A DNA stretch of 64,000 nucleotides from Massospora cicadina (GCA_022478985.1 JAKSZP010009458.1:1-64000), one strand, 5' to 3'. Shown: positions 9,700 to 23,221, counted from the stretch's first letter. The notes: generated from the letters alone by a model not told the origin. Made by a program: numbers and translations.

Positions 9700-12600
9700 G
9701 GTTACATGACATAATTGAAGGTACAGATTGTAGAAACAAGGCTGGGCATGAGGAGGCCAAAAGATTTAAGTTGGAAGGCCTTTCTGACCTGAAGCATCCC
9801 TGGACCAACGCTGGGTACAGGCAAGATATGCCCAAGTTGGTCCTGGGGGTGCATGTGATGGTCAGTTCTGAGTTACATCGTGGGCGTTAAAACGCACCAG
9901 CCTTGTTACTAATGCTGATAATTTCATTACGTTTGCTTGGATAACGGGGTTTCATAAACTGCTTATATTACAATATTTCTAAATTGGGAAGAATTCAGTT
10001 GCAATAATTAACTCAAATTCAGACTTTCTTGAGCTACAGTATCATGGCAGATAGTAGTGTGCGCTTATTGGTTCGTTTAGCTTTGTACCACTCTCACAGA
10101 TTAATGATTCTCCTTCCAATGTTTATTAATAATTCCATGAGACCAACCTTCCTTGTTGCTTGTTTTGCTTTATAAACCCCATTAGTTTTACGCTTTTGCA
10201 TGGTCTATTAGTTGAACCTGTGCATGGATCTCCTCAAGTTGGTCTCCAAACAATATAGGGCATATATTATATCTAAAATTAATGTCTGAATCTGGTGCAC
10301 AACTGGGCCATCCCGGTCCCCTCCAGATCGAGGCACCCAAGAACTCCAACACTGATCTGCAATTGGTTATGGACTCCTCCTTGAGGTCCAACCAACTTAT
10401 GTCGTTGATTGTTTATCTAATTTATATATTCATTATTGTACACCCTGTACCTGGGTCATCTGTGCTCCTGCACCTTCTAAGGTACCTTTTTACCACTCTT
10501 AATAGTGACTTCCTTTGTGTTGTGGCTGTGTATCCTGCATTGACTCGCTGGGAATGAGAGATTTACAAACACTCTCTTGACAAGTAGACTGTGAACTCTT
10601 GAGATTGGTCAGATCAACATGGCAAGGTATTGATCAGCATCACTGTCTGTATCAGTTATTCTGAGGCACTTAACAACATGACTGAGGTAAGTGCCTTCAT
10701 AAACTTGAGTATTGTCAGTATTTTTGACGTTCAAGTTGTCTGGTAAGGCAAGCCCACTGGGTGAACCTAATATATAATAACCAGTGACCTTGTAACCCCC
10801 TTTAAAGCTGTCACTGGATTCATTCTCAATGCATGTGAGATGAGTGATAGGCAAAGTTTCATTTTCAGGTACATTGGGTCAATCACTTTTGAAGTACCTG
10901 ACCCTAAGCTGACCTTCCATTTCCCTGCTTGTCAAGGTCATAAGCTTCTTAAAACACATGTCCTCAGTATGGTTGTTCTTGCAATGCTACAATTTGGCTT
11001 CTCCTCCTTTTAGACTTGGCTTCTTCCATGGTATACACTCTGGGTTTTATGGAGGACTTTCAGGAGGTTTCTGGATTGTGTGTATTAACCAAATTGAGCA
11101 GGGCTTATTTAATGTCTATAGCAGAATTTTATCTTTGTGTTGACAGACATGACGTGCATGGCTAGGGTGGATTAATATTTAAAATTAGCAACAAAAGCAG
11201 CTACAGCATCATCTGATTTAAGCATATTTAAGGTCAAAAGGGTTTAGCCTGAATAAGAAGTTATTCACAAATTTAACCAGGGTATCATTTTGGCAAAGCG
11301 CGATTCTCTTAAAGGCCCATTTCTTCATACTCAAGCTTTTTGGACCCAAATTCTTTGGTGAGTGTCCCTTCAATTCTCTCCAGGAATTTAAGTCGTCCAT
11401 ATGAGCCAACGTTAACTTTTGAGCAATACAGCCTAACCATGACAAAATATGCCTACCTTTTAGATGATCAGTCACACACTCCATTGCAGCTTCATAGACA
11501 TAGAGGAAATATACAATACTCCTTTCTCCAGGTATAAAATTATCCTTGAACTTGGTCTCAAAGGTAGTGACCTCCAATCCTATCAAAGATGTAGTCTGGG
11601 ATATTAAATTAAAGTTTCAGTATATGTGTTGCTTTGTTCAACCTGACACACAAGTCAATATACTTGGTCTTATATAGGATCAATGCTGCTCCATTTCCTC
11701 CAGGGTAAGTCTTGGCGTAACATTCATCAAAATAATTCTACTTTTTGAAAACAAACTTATTATTCACCAGGTTCTTATGCGGATGTCTAGAACATGCATT
11801 TGTTGGCAAGTTAATTAACAGTAAATTCACAAAAGCATGTTTTCATCCTCTAATACTCCAATGCGCTAGTTCAAGTCCTTCCTCATCTCTTTGCATTCAG
11901 TACTCTGAGGTGGCTGATCAGTCTTGGCTTTCAAATTTTCTGTAAGAGTGTTTCAACGTTACTCAGCTTTGTTGAGGCGATTATAGACCTGATTAATGTC
12001 TTCACACTAGGCTATTTGCCTCACATGTTGCTCTATAATTTGTTGAATTGCTCAGTAGTTGGAAAGAATATATGCCTGGGTTTCATGGGATGTCATACCT
12101 TGTTTTACATGGGCCACTTGAAAATTACTTTGAGTTACTGATGGGGTCTCAGGGGTTCAATGGGTTTTAAATCATTAATTAGTCGTAGGGCTTGCTCTAA
12201 CCAGGCCTTGAGGAGGGTGATCTGTTCCTCCTCATGTTGACGGCTAGTAAAGAATTGAGCTGCCTTTTTGCTATAAGCTTTATATATTGTCTTTGGATCT
12301 CTTCAGTAAAGGTGCTAGTAATATTTTTATTTTTTGTTTAAATATGAGATGGCCTTTTTGTAAAAGCTTAATAGCTTCCTCCACATCTGATAACACCAGA
12401 ATCAATAGTCCCCATTTGATTAGGGAGTTGAATTATGTAGGAACAGTTCATTTTAATTAAAACAAGGATGTCCCCTATACTTTTTTTGCTAAATTATATA
12501 CCTATTCATATGTCATCCTTAAATAGATTTGGTATTGACATGATGGTGGAGTTTCTTGTTTTTGAAATCCTAGTAATTTTACAATATGATAGAGCGCATG

Positions 12601-12990
12601 GTGTACAGATCATAGGATATAGCAAGAAAGATTTTAATCAATCCATAACTCTCTGATAGAGCACTGGATTCATATAGGTTCATGAGAGTCCTGTCCACGG
12701 TGAATGCCTTTTAAAGCTGGCATTTCTCCTGGTTTAATGACTCCATGAAGTAAGTCTTGAATTCTTCATTGGAAATCCATGTTTGATGACGAAATTTGGA
12801 AATCTCCTTACTATTTTTTTGATCTTTTTAAAATGTGATGATGGGCGGACTTCCCATTTTGGCATTTTCTTCAATGTTCCCATTGTGAACTCAGTGGGTG
12901 TAGCTCTCAATTAGGTTTTTTTTCATGGTGTAATCAATTAGGTGCAGGTATCATTAAGCATTGGCTGAGCTTTCTGTAGTAAGCATCATC
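9700..12990 (-). mobile_element. LTR retroelement J internal region remnant
   Basis: Minus-strand coding remnants include a Gag-like stretch (11586-11218) and a knuckle (about 11000-10950), preceded by a mutated tRNA primer-binding site at 12971-12988. No reverse transcriptase or integrase was recognised. Toward 10600-10850 an 81-residue minus frame is open but I do not recognise it. Either J lost pol or the rest is too decayed to read. No 3' LTR was found. Confidence 0.55.
10950..11586 (-). pseudogene. element J Gag remnant with degenerate zinc knuckle
   Basis: A 122-residue minus frame (11586-11218) contains FETKFKDNFIPGERS and FKRIALCQNDTLVKFVNNF, which resembles Ty3/gypsy capsid Gag. Downstream, near 11000-10950, HCKNNHTEDMCFKKL fits C-x4-H-x4-C of a zinc knuckle. 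The first cysteine is not visible and a stop codon lies just before it. Confidence 0.6.
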
Positions 12991-12991
12991 C

Positions 12992-13738
12992 TGTTTGCTT
13001 CCATTTTTAAGCTCAATTGTGATATATCTAAGAAGCATGACAGTTATTACTAAAGCTGTTTAAGATGCCTGACAAGTATGTTTTAAGAGTGTCAAGTCAC
13101 TGATTATGTCCAATCAACTAGAGTGCTTTCCTATGGTAAGTACAGATAACTGTAGTTAGTATAGTCAAGTACAAAAGTGAGATATAGAATTGATGATGTA
13201 ACTTTATTGCAGTATAAAACAGGGGCTTTAATATGTTATATATAACAATATAAACCCAAAGGGAAAATGGTTAAAAAACCATGAGAGGTGACATTCAGAA
13301 TGAAGCTCTTGATCAGGCGATGCATTCCATATGGTATAATGACATTGTATCATATCTTTGATAGGGAAAATTTTGAGTTGAATAACAAGTCAAATGAGAC
13401 TGAGGTCACTTAGGTTGAACATTTGGCAGATTCTTAAATCTTGACCATTTACAGGTTCTATTAATTTAATGCCTTGAGTGCCACCTTGAGTAGATGTTTC
13501 TGACCTTCAGATGATCCTTCATTCTGATTAGGTAGGATCACATCTTGGGTATCTTAGGATCAAATTGATCTGATGGAAGTTTCCTAGCATCATTTTGAGC
13601 CATATCAGCTATTGATTTTTCTGTTTGATTAACTACAATAGTTTTTTTAACCCCTTCTTGGTTCTAGGCATTGATTCTGTCATGAAAATCAAATGGTCAA
13701 TATTCTTTCCATCATGTCTGATATCCTGATATCTGACA
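12992..13738 (-). repeat. probable 5' LTR of element J
   Basis: On the minus strand it begins TGTCAGATATCAGG, similar to the start of the element D LTR (TGTCAGACATCAGG), and ends beside the primer-binding site TGATGCTTACTACAG (12971-12988). It is about 747 bp. No matching second LTR is in view, so the limits rest on these two signals. Confidence 0.45.
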
Positions 13739-14022
13739 AGCATACTATATATATGTTGATATATGTGAATCTAATTTTTATAAAGATATCAATCAAAAGA
13801 ATATACTAAAGGCTCATCTGATGAGTGAATAAGCTCTACAAGAAAAGACTTATCAGATGAATCTAAAAGCATAGTGAGACTAATTTCATTAGAAAACATC
13901 TTTAGCCTTTCAGATAAAACCATAGGCAGTTATAAGAAGTACAAATCTAGTCATCAGATTTACTTAGAAGAGGTTCCAAATACTAAATCATAGTTAAAGG
14001 ATGAATCAGATCCAAATGTCTT

Positions 14023-14078
14023 TTTTTTTTTTTTTAGTACTAGATGGTCCCAACCCAAGGGGGGGGGATTCATCGATG
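14023..14078 (-). mobile_element. micro-insertion: family 2-type 3' tail only (56 bp)
   Basis: TCAGATCCAAATGTCTT occurs at 14006-14022 and again at 14079-14095, a perfect 17-bp target duplication. Between them lies a poly-T run, TAGTACTAGATGGTCCC, a C-rich stretch read as eight G on the plus strand, and a few extra bases. On the minus strand this is the last ~40 nt of a retroposon ending in poly-A, the result of an extremely 5'-truncated target-primed insertion. Confidence 0.88.
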
Positions 14079-14493
14079 TCAGATCCAAATGTCTTAATTT
14101 TAGATACAGTAATATTTATTCAGATAAGACAATTTATCAAGTAATTACTTTATCAACTCAAAAAAAATATAGACATCACTTTTGAGCGAATTTATTAAAA
14201 AGCATTCATTAATTTCTTCGCCACATACACTGTATCAGTTTTCCATTTATGCCAGCGGATCCGCCACCTGCTACCCCAGCGTGGAGCAGTGGCACTCTAC
14301 CTGCTAGCATTTTCTGCCAAGCAGGCAAACTCATACAGACGGGTTCATCCAGCCCACCAAATGCATCAGGCCAATTTGTCCCTCCAAGGGACTATTTTTA
14401 CACTTAGCACGAGTCCACCCAACCTGCCCCCACCCACTTGCTCTACCCCAATCCAATATTCGCTTTTGCCTCCAAGTTGAATATGGGCATCTA

Positions 14494-15010
14494 TTGTATG
14501 CTGACAAAGTGATAATTGAGCTGGCAATGACCACGTTTTCACCAACGGGATTTATTGACTTCCACCCTTATAAGGGTTATTTTGATATTGAATTTCCCAC
14601 TGAAGAGGACGCAGCTGCAGCAGCAACTATGCCCTTAATATATAAAAACACACCTATTACCACAACTCATACACGCCTCCCCAGTGACATCACAATGGTG
14701 TTGACCTTTGCAAACTTTCCTTCGCGCCTCCCCCCTCAAACACTCTATGAAGAATTGATGATGGGGCTGTCCAAATATGTTACAAACCCCATCCTCCACT
14801 TCCTTGTCCTGAGCGGAGTAGAGCGGTTAGTGGCACCACAGGCAATGGCCACCATTACCCCCCCACCAGCCAACCATAGCCCAGCATATCACACCACGTG
14901 CCCATATCCCATCTGCACCAGATCACTTCTTTTGGGAAAGTATTGACAATGGCTGAACCGTTTGCCCCCTCTGCCATGAGTTGGATCATTCCAAAAAAAA
15001 TTGTAGCTAC
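14494..15010 (+). pseudogene. family 1 ORF1, Gag-like with CCHC knuckle
   Basis: The frame holds GFIDFHPYKGYFDIEF, TEEDAAAAA and LPPQTLYEELMMGLS, then shifts to CPLCHELDHSKKNC (about 14962-15003), a perfect C-x2-C-x4-H-x4-C knuckle. Layout and knuckle parallel ORF1 of the LINE at 49135. The first part looks like an RRM-type fold as in other LINE ORF1 proteins, but that is inference. It probably coats the element RNA. At least one frameshift separates the knuckle from the body. Confidence 0.75.
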
Positions 15011-15315
15011 AATTCAAAACAAGCGGAATCTGCCAAGCACACACATTATGCCACACAAACATCGTTTGAGTGGGGATTCTGGCTTCCCCACCCCCTCCAG
15101 CTGAACGCTCAAAAAATCAGCAAAACCTTTGCAACCAAAGCCCAAGCCAGCTTAATTTCTCACAATATAATCAATCAGAGCAGGTTTGGACCCAAATTCA
15201 ATCCAACAATTTTACATCCCAAAACTTACCCAACCAAAACCACATCCCTCTGAATCAATCTTACTCAACCAAAATCCTTAGGATTTATTGGATTTAATAA
15301 CTGAATCTGGGGAAA

Positions 15316-15920
15316 TTGTCCCACCTCCCAACTTTAGAAATTAATTTGGAACTGTATCTACCTTCATATTTCGATGCCTCATTCCCACCCAAGGAATATG
15401 TCCCCAAACCTACTGCTACCCCATTCTTGAGTGACCATCAACTTGTCAAGGATGCAGTAGCCTCTCCTGATAGCTGCCATCTCTGTGTAGCTGTGGCACT
15501 CTCTATCACTGAATTTAATGAAGGGCTGCATATAACCGATTTCCCTGCTGATTTCCCTGAGGTTGCAAAGAAGTAAATTGAATGATTAAGGGATACCGCC
15601 ACCTCTGCTGTCAAGCAAGTTGTTTCACTGGCATAATTTTCCCCCACCACGCGCATCACCAGAGCCAATATAACTGATTTTCCCAGCTTCCTAATGCACG
15701 CATACAAGCTGAACACCATTTTGCCAAATTCCTAGAGCCTGTTCTCCAGGCCCAGATTGTTAGCAAACACCTTAACCCTTTTCTAATTTTCCTTAACCCA
15801 CATCCCGCGGATGCCCCAACCCCCTTTGCTCTCAGCTTTGATCCACCTCTTCAATCATGAAGATGAAATCAATAATCCACCTGATCCCCTCTCCCCCTCC
15901 GCCATGGTAGGATAAGCGGT
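15316..15920 (+). pseudogene. family 1 C-terminal domain, uncharacterised
   Basis: Conserved pieces include FLSDHQLVKDAVASPD, CHLCVAVALSITEF and ITDFPADFPEVAKK. Further on a decayed stretch corresponds to the block ending DAPTP in other copies (here DAPTPFAL, near 15810). The same order of blocks is found in family 1 at 33650-34250 and in family 2 at 40560-41070 reverse. Function unknown; it is predicted to be mostly helical from composition only. Confidence 0.6.
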
Positions 15921-16079
15921 TCATGACTGCTACACCTGGTAGGTTAATTTTCCTTTTTGTTTTGGTTTTTTGCCACTCATTTGGGGCTTTTGTTTTGTGT
16001 TTTTTCAGTTGTTATTTTGTATTGGTAATGTCCATCCTCTGGTCATCTTACCTTAAATAAGATTTATTTTCAAACTATA

Positions 16080-19000
16080 ATATATCTTTTCATAGCAATT
16101 TTAACTAACTTAAATTATTTTACTATTATCTAGATCCAAAACGTATGCATTGATGCACCAGTAATGTTCATTAGATATACATAAGATCTGTAATAGAGAC
16201 CTAATATTCATGCTATACAAAACCATCAAAACATCATAAACACCTCCAGAGTATTATATAGTCAATGTTCATTTAAATATTTTATCACATGGGAAAAGCC
16301 ACCTTAGATTATACATGCCTTTCATATATTATTTTAAATCCTAATTAAGTCTTTATGTAATTACTACCATATAAGCTTTTATTAGGTTATCAAATAAATT
16401 ATACTTTTCTTATAATATCAATATTGTTCTACTTTAGTCTTTAATATTACTAGATTACTTTATAATTTTACCTTGTATATATACTGCTGGATCTCATCAT
16501 TAAAGCAAATATTGAGTCAATACCCCAAGTGAGATCTAACAATATTGGTAGATGTCTGTCAATAGGTTTAATAAGTTTTTAGCCTTATAAATTAGTTATT
16601 AAACTTGATAACAACTTAGCTGATATATAAACAACATCATCTATGCTTTAAATATTATAACTAACTGATTATCTAAGACAATGCTTTTAACTAACTTAGT
16701 GTAACTTCTATATCAGTAAGTAGCTATTGATAATTTTAGGAAGTAATTAAACATATTTCTTAACTAGGTTCACCCAAACCGCATAGTAAAATTATTGGAT
16801 CAATCAGATCAATCAAAAACCGCTAATTACTTAACTAAAAAAGATTAACCTATCAGATCAAATGATCATCAACTCTTGACTAAACCATTAAAAACTATAG
16901 AATCAATTTAAAACCACTAAACACTTAACTAAAACCTACTGATATATTAGATTAATTGATTAATAACCAATCTGATATCCAAAATCTAATGCATCAACTG
17001 GGGTGTAACCAAACCATGATCCAAAGTCTGATGCAAAAATGATGTGAAAGTAGTATTCTACCAAGCATATCATTTATATATCAATCAGGACACTTCTCTT
17101 TATATATATTTCATATTAAATTAATCAAACTAACTGAACAAGAAACCATTTAGAAAAGTTAGTGAATTTATTGTTCAGCGGAATAGCAACTAAGGCCAAT
17201 AGCCAAAGTGATGGTGCTGAAATGATGTTATAACAAGAATTCTACTAATCATTTTACAAATCAACCAGAAAAGTTTTGTATTTATTAAGATAAAAAACAA
17301 ATTTGTGCTAATTATTTTAAAAATGGTCACTAGAAATGATGTTTGACCTTTTTTACAACTACTCTTTATAACTATTAAGATAATAAAATTTATTCGTGCA
17401 ATATTTCTATCATATTGGAATATAATACTAGTGGGCAGAGCTAACATAGTAGGAACAACGTCCAACTATCACCTCTCATAATTATGGTCAAGATTAATTT
17501 GTGGCAGAAGTTAATATCTGTGCTAGTGCTAAGAGGATAGAAAATACATGTAAAGTTGCACACCATGCCTCAGTCCAGACAAATGAATCAATGAAGTTAG
17601 ATTATATAATCCAGCCTATCATATCATGTTCAGTAAGATTTTACTCCCAGTACTTATAAATTGTCCTTCCTTTCTATACCTCTACTCCTTGTCCCAAATT
17701 GGTGTGGTATATCTGTCCCAGGGTAGACCCACCTTAATTTATTGAATAGAATATATTACTATTGCTTTATCATTATGGAATAATTGGGTTTAAAGCTTAA
17801 AAAAGATAGCTGTTATACTTTTGGGTAGATCCTTACCTATAATTGTAAGTTAATTATTAGATTTGAAAATGATAATTTTATATTTTCTGTAGCATAACAC
17901 TTGAAGAAAAACTTTATACTCTATATTTATTTTATTGTAATATAGAAAGGAATATGATATATGCTATTATAAAAAGTCTATTAATCAAGAAAATATATAG
18001 CTTAATGACAGTATTATCCAGCTAATTTTTAGTGAAAATCAATTTGATCTCTAAGAGGTAATAAATTACTTATTTATGGTATGTCTATAAGTACTTAGTA
18101 GGCAAACAATTTAGATACTATGACTTTTGTTTAAGTTATTATGTAAATTATAATTTAATTAAGTTAGAGAAAAAACTATTATCACATGGTCTTCTAATTA
18201 CAGTTCATAAACTTCTTAATAGTTTAAAAAATAAAAGTGTATACTTCAACTCTAAGTTTAAACAATTAAGTAAAATGATTACTACATATAAGTTGTGATT
18301 TTGCTATAAAATGTATTCAGAATGGTCTTCAAAAAGTATGTACCTGTTACAGTCATCATCTAGTGTATGATTGTAGTTTATGTAACAGGGCAAAAACTGA
18401 TATAAGAAAACATCTGTAGCTCAAAAAAAGTTTACTACTATTGAAATATGCTTAAAAGTGAGATAAGTTAATAATACAACATTTATGTATAAAATTAAGT
18501 TGCTTGATCATGCACCAAAACATAATTGCAGATAAAATGAGTAAAAGCACACTATCCCAAAAAACATGTGCAATTAGTAATTCAATAAGCTCATAAGAGT
18601 AATAATAATACCACTTATAGATATTTTTATACTGAGTAAGACCAGGGAGTGTAAAAGTTTTATAATTAAGATAATATATTGATAAAACTCTGCGGTCATT
18701 CATATATATGTTTATGCACTTTATATGCAATTTTATTAAAAAGTTTTTTTCAAATCTGATATACCACCCCAACCTCCCAGAAACTCACAACAACACATCT
18801 CCTTCCAGAAGCCCTATATGTGGACAAGTAAAACATTTTGAACTCCCATGGTCCCACTGCAATTGTGGGAATCCAGCAATTTTTATGCTTGCTGGTGCTG
18901 AATTCAGCCATTTTTCACAAAACACTTCAAACTAAAATTTCTACTTTTTTATAAAAGTAAAGATTGGTTTTAGAGGTTTTTTATTAGTTGCATCTCAATA

Positions 19001-20925
19001 AAGCAAACTACCTTGATATCTACCGCTTAATATTTAAAGAGTATTGAGGTTTAAAGGGAAATCAGTGCTAAGTTTGGATTAGCTTAGTAATGTCCAAATT
19101 AGGGAACATGGGGATTTGACCTATCAAAGCTCTGGAAACTCGCCTTGCTTTTGTGGAATGGCTTATGGAAATTGGTTGCAGGTAGAATAAATTCATTGGG
19201 CAAAGATTTGAAATATCTGATTAATCACCATGAGGGGAAAATTTTACACCTGGTGGGACCCCCTCTGAGGCTATAAATGGGGGTGGTCCCCACGTAGGTG
19301 GTTTGACAAAGTTGTTAATGTAATTGAGAGGAACCTTGGATGGAATCACCTGACTCCGCTGCATGGTTAGTTCAATCCAACTGCCCAAATTTGTGCTATT
19401 TGCCTGAGAGGTATTAACAAAAGTGTTACCCCAATTTGAGGGTTCCACCAATAATAGACTTGGGCTTTTGGCCAATAGTATCAATATTTATGCTTAAATT
19501 GCTTTTATCCCAATATCATACTTGTAATGGTCTGACATTACCCCCTTTCAGCCTATTGTCACCCAAAACATTCTTCTCTCAAAGCTGAGAGGAGAATTGT
19601 CTGACAACCATCTAAGAAAACTGACAAAATATTACTTATGAGTTTCCTTGATCCAAAGGAATTATCACTGATCGTGTGAAAGCTTAACTTGGTATTAACA
19701 GTATTATAAAATAAATTTCATAATTTTTGCTATAACGAGAGTTTTTTAAAAGTCGCTCATGATCAATTTTTGTGCATAAAATTAGCCTTAACATGATGAT
19801 GCAGCAGGCATTATACCAAACTGGGCCTTGTTGCCTGGTAGGCTTCACAGGGGTGCATTCAATTGGTGCTAAACCAACCTCAAAAAACTTGAGCCAAGGT
19901 GCAGTGGTATTCATGCTGAGATGGCCTTTAGTCACCTGCAACAGCTGCAATGATGAGCTAAAACCCTCACACCCTCATAGGGTCCCTTATAGCAAGGTTT
20001 TAAGGTATCTATAAGTTTTGGTTGGCTTGGTCTTTCCTGCTATGACAACATATATTGATATTCAATACCATCGTGAGATTCCAAGACTTGGCATCCCATT
20101 AAATACCAGGCAAAAATTTATATATATATAAAATAAATAAATTTAAACTAAATTTTTATATGAATGGGCTTTTTTGAATGCCTAATTAGCATTTTAGGTA
20201 AGGAAAAGAGGAGCGCGTTCTTCCTAATGTAGCCCAACAAGAGATATAAAGATTGTTAATTATTTATGTTTTTGAGATTAACAAAACCCACCATCTCAGT
20301 GAGACACCAGCTAGTTTATTATGAAATTATAAATTAACTAAAATTTTTGAAATGTTTGATTTTTTAAATTACCCTAGAGTACAACTTGGCATTCAAGACT
20401 TGTTAGAGCTATTGGGATTCCAACCATTGTCATAGGAGACTTTAAAAGTCACAAACTAAGGAAAACTATGTAAAATTACCAATTATAACATCAAATTTCT
20501 CACTAATATACACTCCAGTTCTTATCCTTAGAGCATTTAGCATCCTTGACATACTTGACCTAAATCCTCAGTTATGCTAGTTCATAGCTGCCCTCATAAA
20601 GGCTAGTGGAACCACATATCCTAACATTCTACATCAGAGGGTGAGCTTTTGTACATGACTATTCAGTAAGTTACTGAAAAAAATAAAATGAATTTTTTAA
20701 AAATTACATAAAGATATAATTTTGTATTAATGCAAGGTATTTAAAATTTCACATCACTTGTTATCAAAGCATTTTTAAAATCCTTCAGTCGCATCCTAAA
20801 ATTAAAATAGTATACTGTGTTCTATATATTAGTTGTAGGACTAAAGAATATAATATATCTATAGGTTGTTGTTGATAGCTTACTAATTGTAATTATTCTA
20901 AGAATTACTTATCAGTCAATAAATA
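16080..20925. other. AT-rich stretch without recognisable gene
   Basis: Very AT-rich sequence with no coding match I can support. Short open frames at 18708-18935 (+), 19221-19484 (-) and 19684-19950 (-) have plausible amino-acid composition but no family I recognise. They may be old transposon debris. A short TA run lies near 20120. Confidence 0.5.
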
Positions 20926-20999
20926 GCTCGCTTATCTCTGTTGGTGAGAGTGTGGTGCTAATAACGCCTAAGTCACAGGTTCAACCCCAGTAGTGAGCA
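20926..20999 (+). tRNA. tRNA-Ile (anticodon AAU), possibly degenerate
   Basis: A 74-nt cloverleaf can be drawn. The acceptor stem GCTCGCT/AGTGAGC pairs at all 7 positions (one G-U), the D loop contains TTGG, the anticodon loop is CTAATAA, and the T loop is TTCAACC with B box GGTTCAACC. GTGCTAATAACGC matches the yeast tRNA-Ile(AAU) anticodon arm. A T-run follows at once as a polymerase III terminator. Two stems carry one mismatch each (27-43 T/T; one A/A in the T stem). The A/A would become a proper pair with the base found in the retrotransposon primer-binding sites, so this copy may be mutated. Confidence 0.75.
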
Positions 21000-21007
21000 T
21001 TTTTTCT
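21000..21007 (+). terminator. RNA polymerase III terminator
   Basis: A run of T residues begins directly after the discriminator base of the tRNA-Ile gene, the usual polymerase III stop signal. Confidence 0.65.
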
Positions 21008-21369
21008 CTTCGCTATAGTCATATAGGTGTAACTTCTCACTGTTTATTAAGTTTAAATTCCATTTACTTTGTTCCTTTTACTTTTTTATTTTTGCTTTAA
21101 AATCTTACTTCAATTCTTTTTCTTTTTTATTAGAATCATCATCCCTTTTAAAAAATCCATCCCTGAGGGCAATCCTCTTTCCCCCTCTCTCACTCACTGC
21201 AGCTGCAGCTCCTTCTGTGGCATCAAATTAGGTTATGTCTTTACTAAATGTACAGTAGTCAATATTTTCTTATGTACTAAGTCAATCAACCTTGAATAAT
21301 GGTTCAATGTTCTTCTGCTCCAGTATATAACCAATCAAATTCTGTAACTAGCATGTGTTTACCCATTTT

Positions 21370-21981
21370 CAACCCATACAATTCTCTTAAATAAGTCATT
21401 GAGATAAAGGCAAACCTTTTCTCACGAGCTCAAGTTTGATTTCCAGAATTATTTTGGCTTCCTAGACCTACTACTCCATTCCATATCTGCCATTGCCCAG
21501 GCTTTATGGCATATTGGACCACATTATTAGCTCATTGTTGAGGCAGCTGCCACCCCACCAACATTCCCCCATCTACTAAGCTCTCTATGTAGCTATGGAG
21601 CCAATTGTCAATGGAACCTTATCCTATTTTACCATAAGAATCTTGGATAAGTCCAAGATGACATTGTAAACTTCAAAGTTGCCACGTGTTACATGTGCTC
21701 CAATGCCATCAAGATGGCAATGGTTAACCCCAACTACTTCAAGCATGTCAATAATTCAAAAAAATTTCTGTATCACAGAACACATAAAATATACTGAGCT
21801 TCAGATTGGCTAGTGTGTTGAGGCAATGCACACAGCATGCTTAATTAATGAGGATAATATGACTTCATTCTACCCTCTCAACATACTGATGATTTCACCA
21901 CTTCCATTTGTCTAACATGACATATGTCCTCAGTTATATGCCAAACAAATAGTCCTCAACCTACTTTCCCCTTCTGATATA
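21370..21981 (+). pseudogene. family 2-like ORF1-only element K, left part, split by element E
   Basis: The plus strand near 21680-21740 reads CYMCSNAIKMAMVNPNYFKH, which matches the family 2 block ACINAAKTSLFNPNYPKTH (40.8 kb, reverse). It ends CTTCTGATAT at 21980, and element E follows. The text resumes at 48488 with ATATGGCAGCTTGG. The intact family 2 copy has CTTCTGATATGGCTTCCT at the same place, so E inserted there. The 5' limit is not clear. Confidence 0.65.
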
Positions 21982-22905
21982 TGTCAGGGACTGGTATATT
22001 ACTGAGCTGGCTGGTGGTAGCTAACCATGAGCTAGCATATTCAAGGGTTTTGATCCAGTATGACAAGGACACTAGAGGCGCCCAGATATAAGAAATGTTG
22101 GGTATTTTGGTATGGTAGTTGCCTACAGATATGATTTTAAGAGGGTAAAGGTGGAAAAGAGTCTCTTGTAGGTTGGTGTGGTAGATCAGAATTAATAACT
22201 CTTTATTAAATATCTTTAAGAAGATTTTCATAGTATAAAAATACATTTATTGACCACAAAGATAAAACATATGAATGTCTTAGTTATATATCTCACCCAG
22301 CTTCCTGGACTAACCTAAACTTAGTTGATTTTTGGACATAGTATTCTTCTTCTTCTGAGCTTCTATAGTTGCTCCTTACATATGATTTAAAGTTATTAGG
22401 GACCACCTCTGTAAGGACCCCAGCTTCACCCATAAAATTGTTTGGTTGATTCACCCCTTATCAAAGAAGGGGAATGTTCCTGAGCCCTTCTTTTAAAAAT
22501 ACCTAATTTAGGGCACACCCTTGACAAGCAGTGGGTTTCTACTGAGCCCCCTCATCTTGATTTAACAACAACTTAAATAGTGGAAGGGGTTGATTTTTAA
22601 TGAAATCAATTCAGCCAAAGCCTATATCATAAAAATAGAAAAATATGCAACAAAACCTAAGTATGATTGGGTGAATCAAGACTGAAGTCCTGACAGGAAT
22701 GCTAGCCCAGAAATCAACCTTGAAAAGATCCATCAGAGGATAAAGAAATTTTTTTTAGAAAATTGTTAGATATGATGGCATGATGGAATCCTGACAGAAG
22801 TGAAATTTCAGAAACATGAACCGCAAATTGAGGCACCCAAAATGTCTATGCTGATCCATGAGCAAAAAACCCAGCATCTTTGAGAATATTCGTGCATCCT
22901 TTTTT

Positions 22906-23221
22906 CACTAGTGGTGCCCAACCTAAAATGGGGAGCCACCACGCATCTTTATTTGTAAATAAGCTAAACAAAGGGATCATCATAAATTAAAAATATCCCA
23001 ATATGGCACCTCAGCCAAAGTCCTAGGAAGCCATATAAGAAGGTAAAGAAGCTTTGTGGAGACTTTTGTCCGGTCCCACTTTAGCTGGCAGATCATGGTT
23101 GACAACATTTGTGTAGAAGCATCAGCGATATGTGGCATATTGAGGTATAGTTTTGGGTTTTCTTCATTTATGAGACCAGTGGTGTTTATTGCCTCAACTT
23201 ATTAAGCAATTTGATGCTCAA
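22906..23221 (-). mobile_element. 5'-truncated family 2 retroposon
   Basis: From the 3' tail (CACTAGTGGTGCCCAACC on the plus strand) it aligns for about 315 bp with the 3' end of family 2 at 40435 and 59561. It stops abruptly inside the C-terminal domain, as expected for target-primed insertions that end early. TTCGTGCATCCT and TTTGTGTTCCT on the two sides may be a worn target duplication. Confidence 0.75.

Larger units (their letters stand above)
14173..16070 (+). mobile_element. ORF1-only LINE-like retroposon, family 1 copy 1 (~1.9 kb)
   Basis: It begins ACATCACTTTTGAG, like the copy at 32508 and the LINE at 49040. It carries a Gag-like ORF1 with a knuckle and a second conserved domain, and ends GTCCATCCTCTGGTCA with an AT-rich tail. 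No endonuclease or reverse transcriptase is present, so it would need enzymes in trans. Family copies at 29136-30854 and 32508-34412 have the same layout, showing this is a family and not one deleted LINE. I could not define a convincing target duplication here. Confidence 0.85.

Noticed and set aside
14056..14068. G-run that might be a quadruplex or regulatory tract
   Set aside because: It is a single G-run at the inner end of a micro-insertion and is repeated at 31202-31208 in the same context, so it belongs to the retroposon tail.
20110..20140. TATATA run as a microsatellite or promoter
   Set aside because: Too short and in AT-rich sequence, with no gene beside it.
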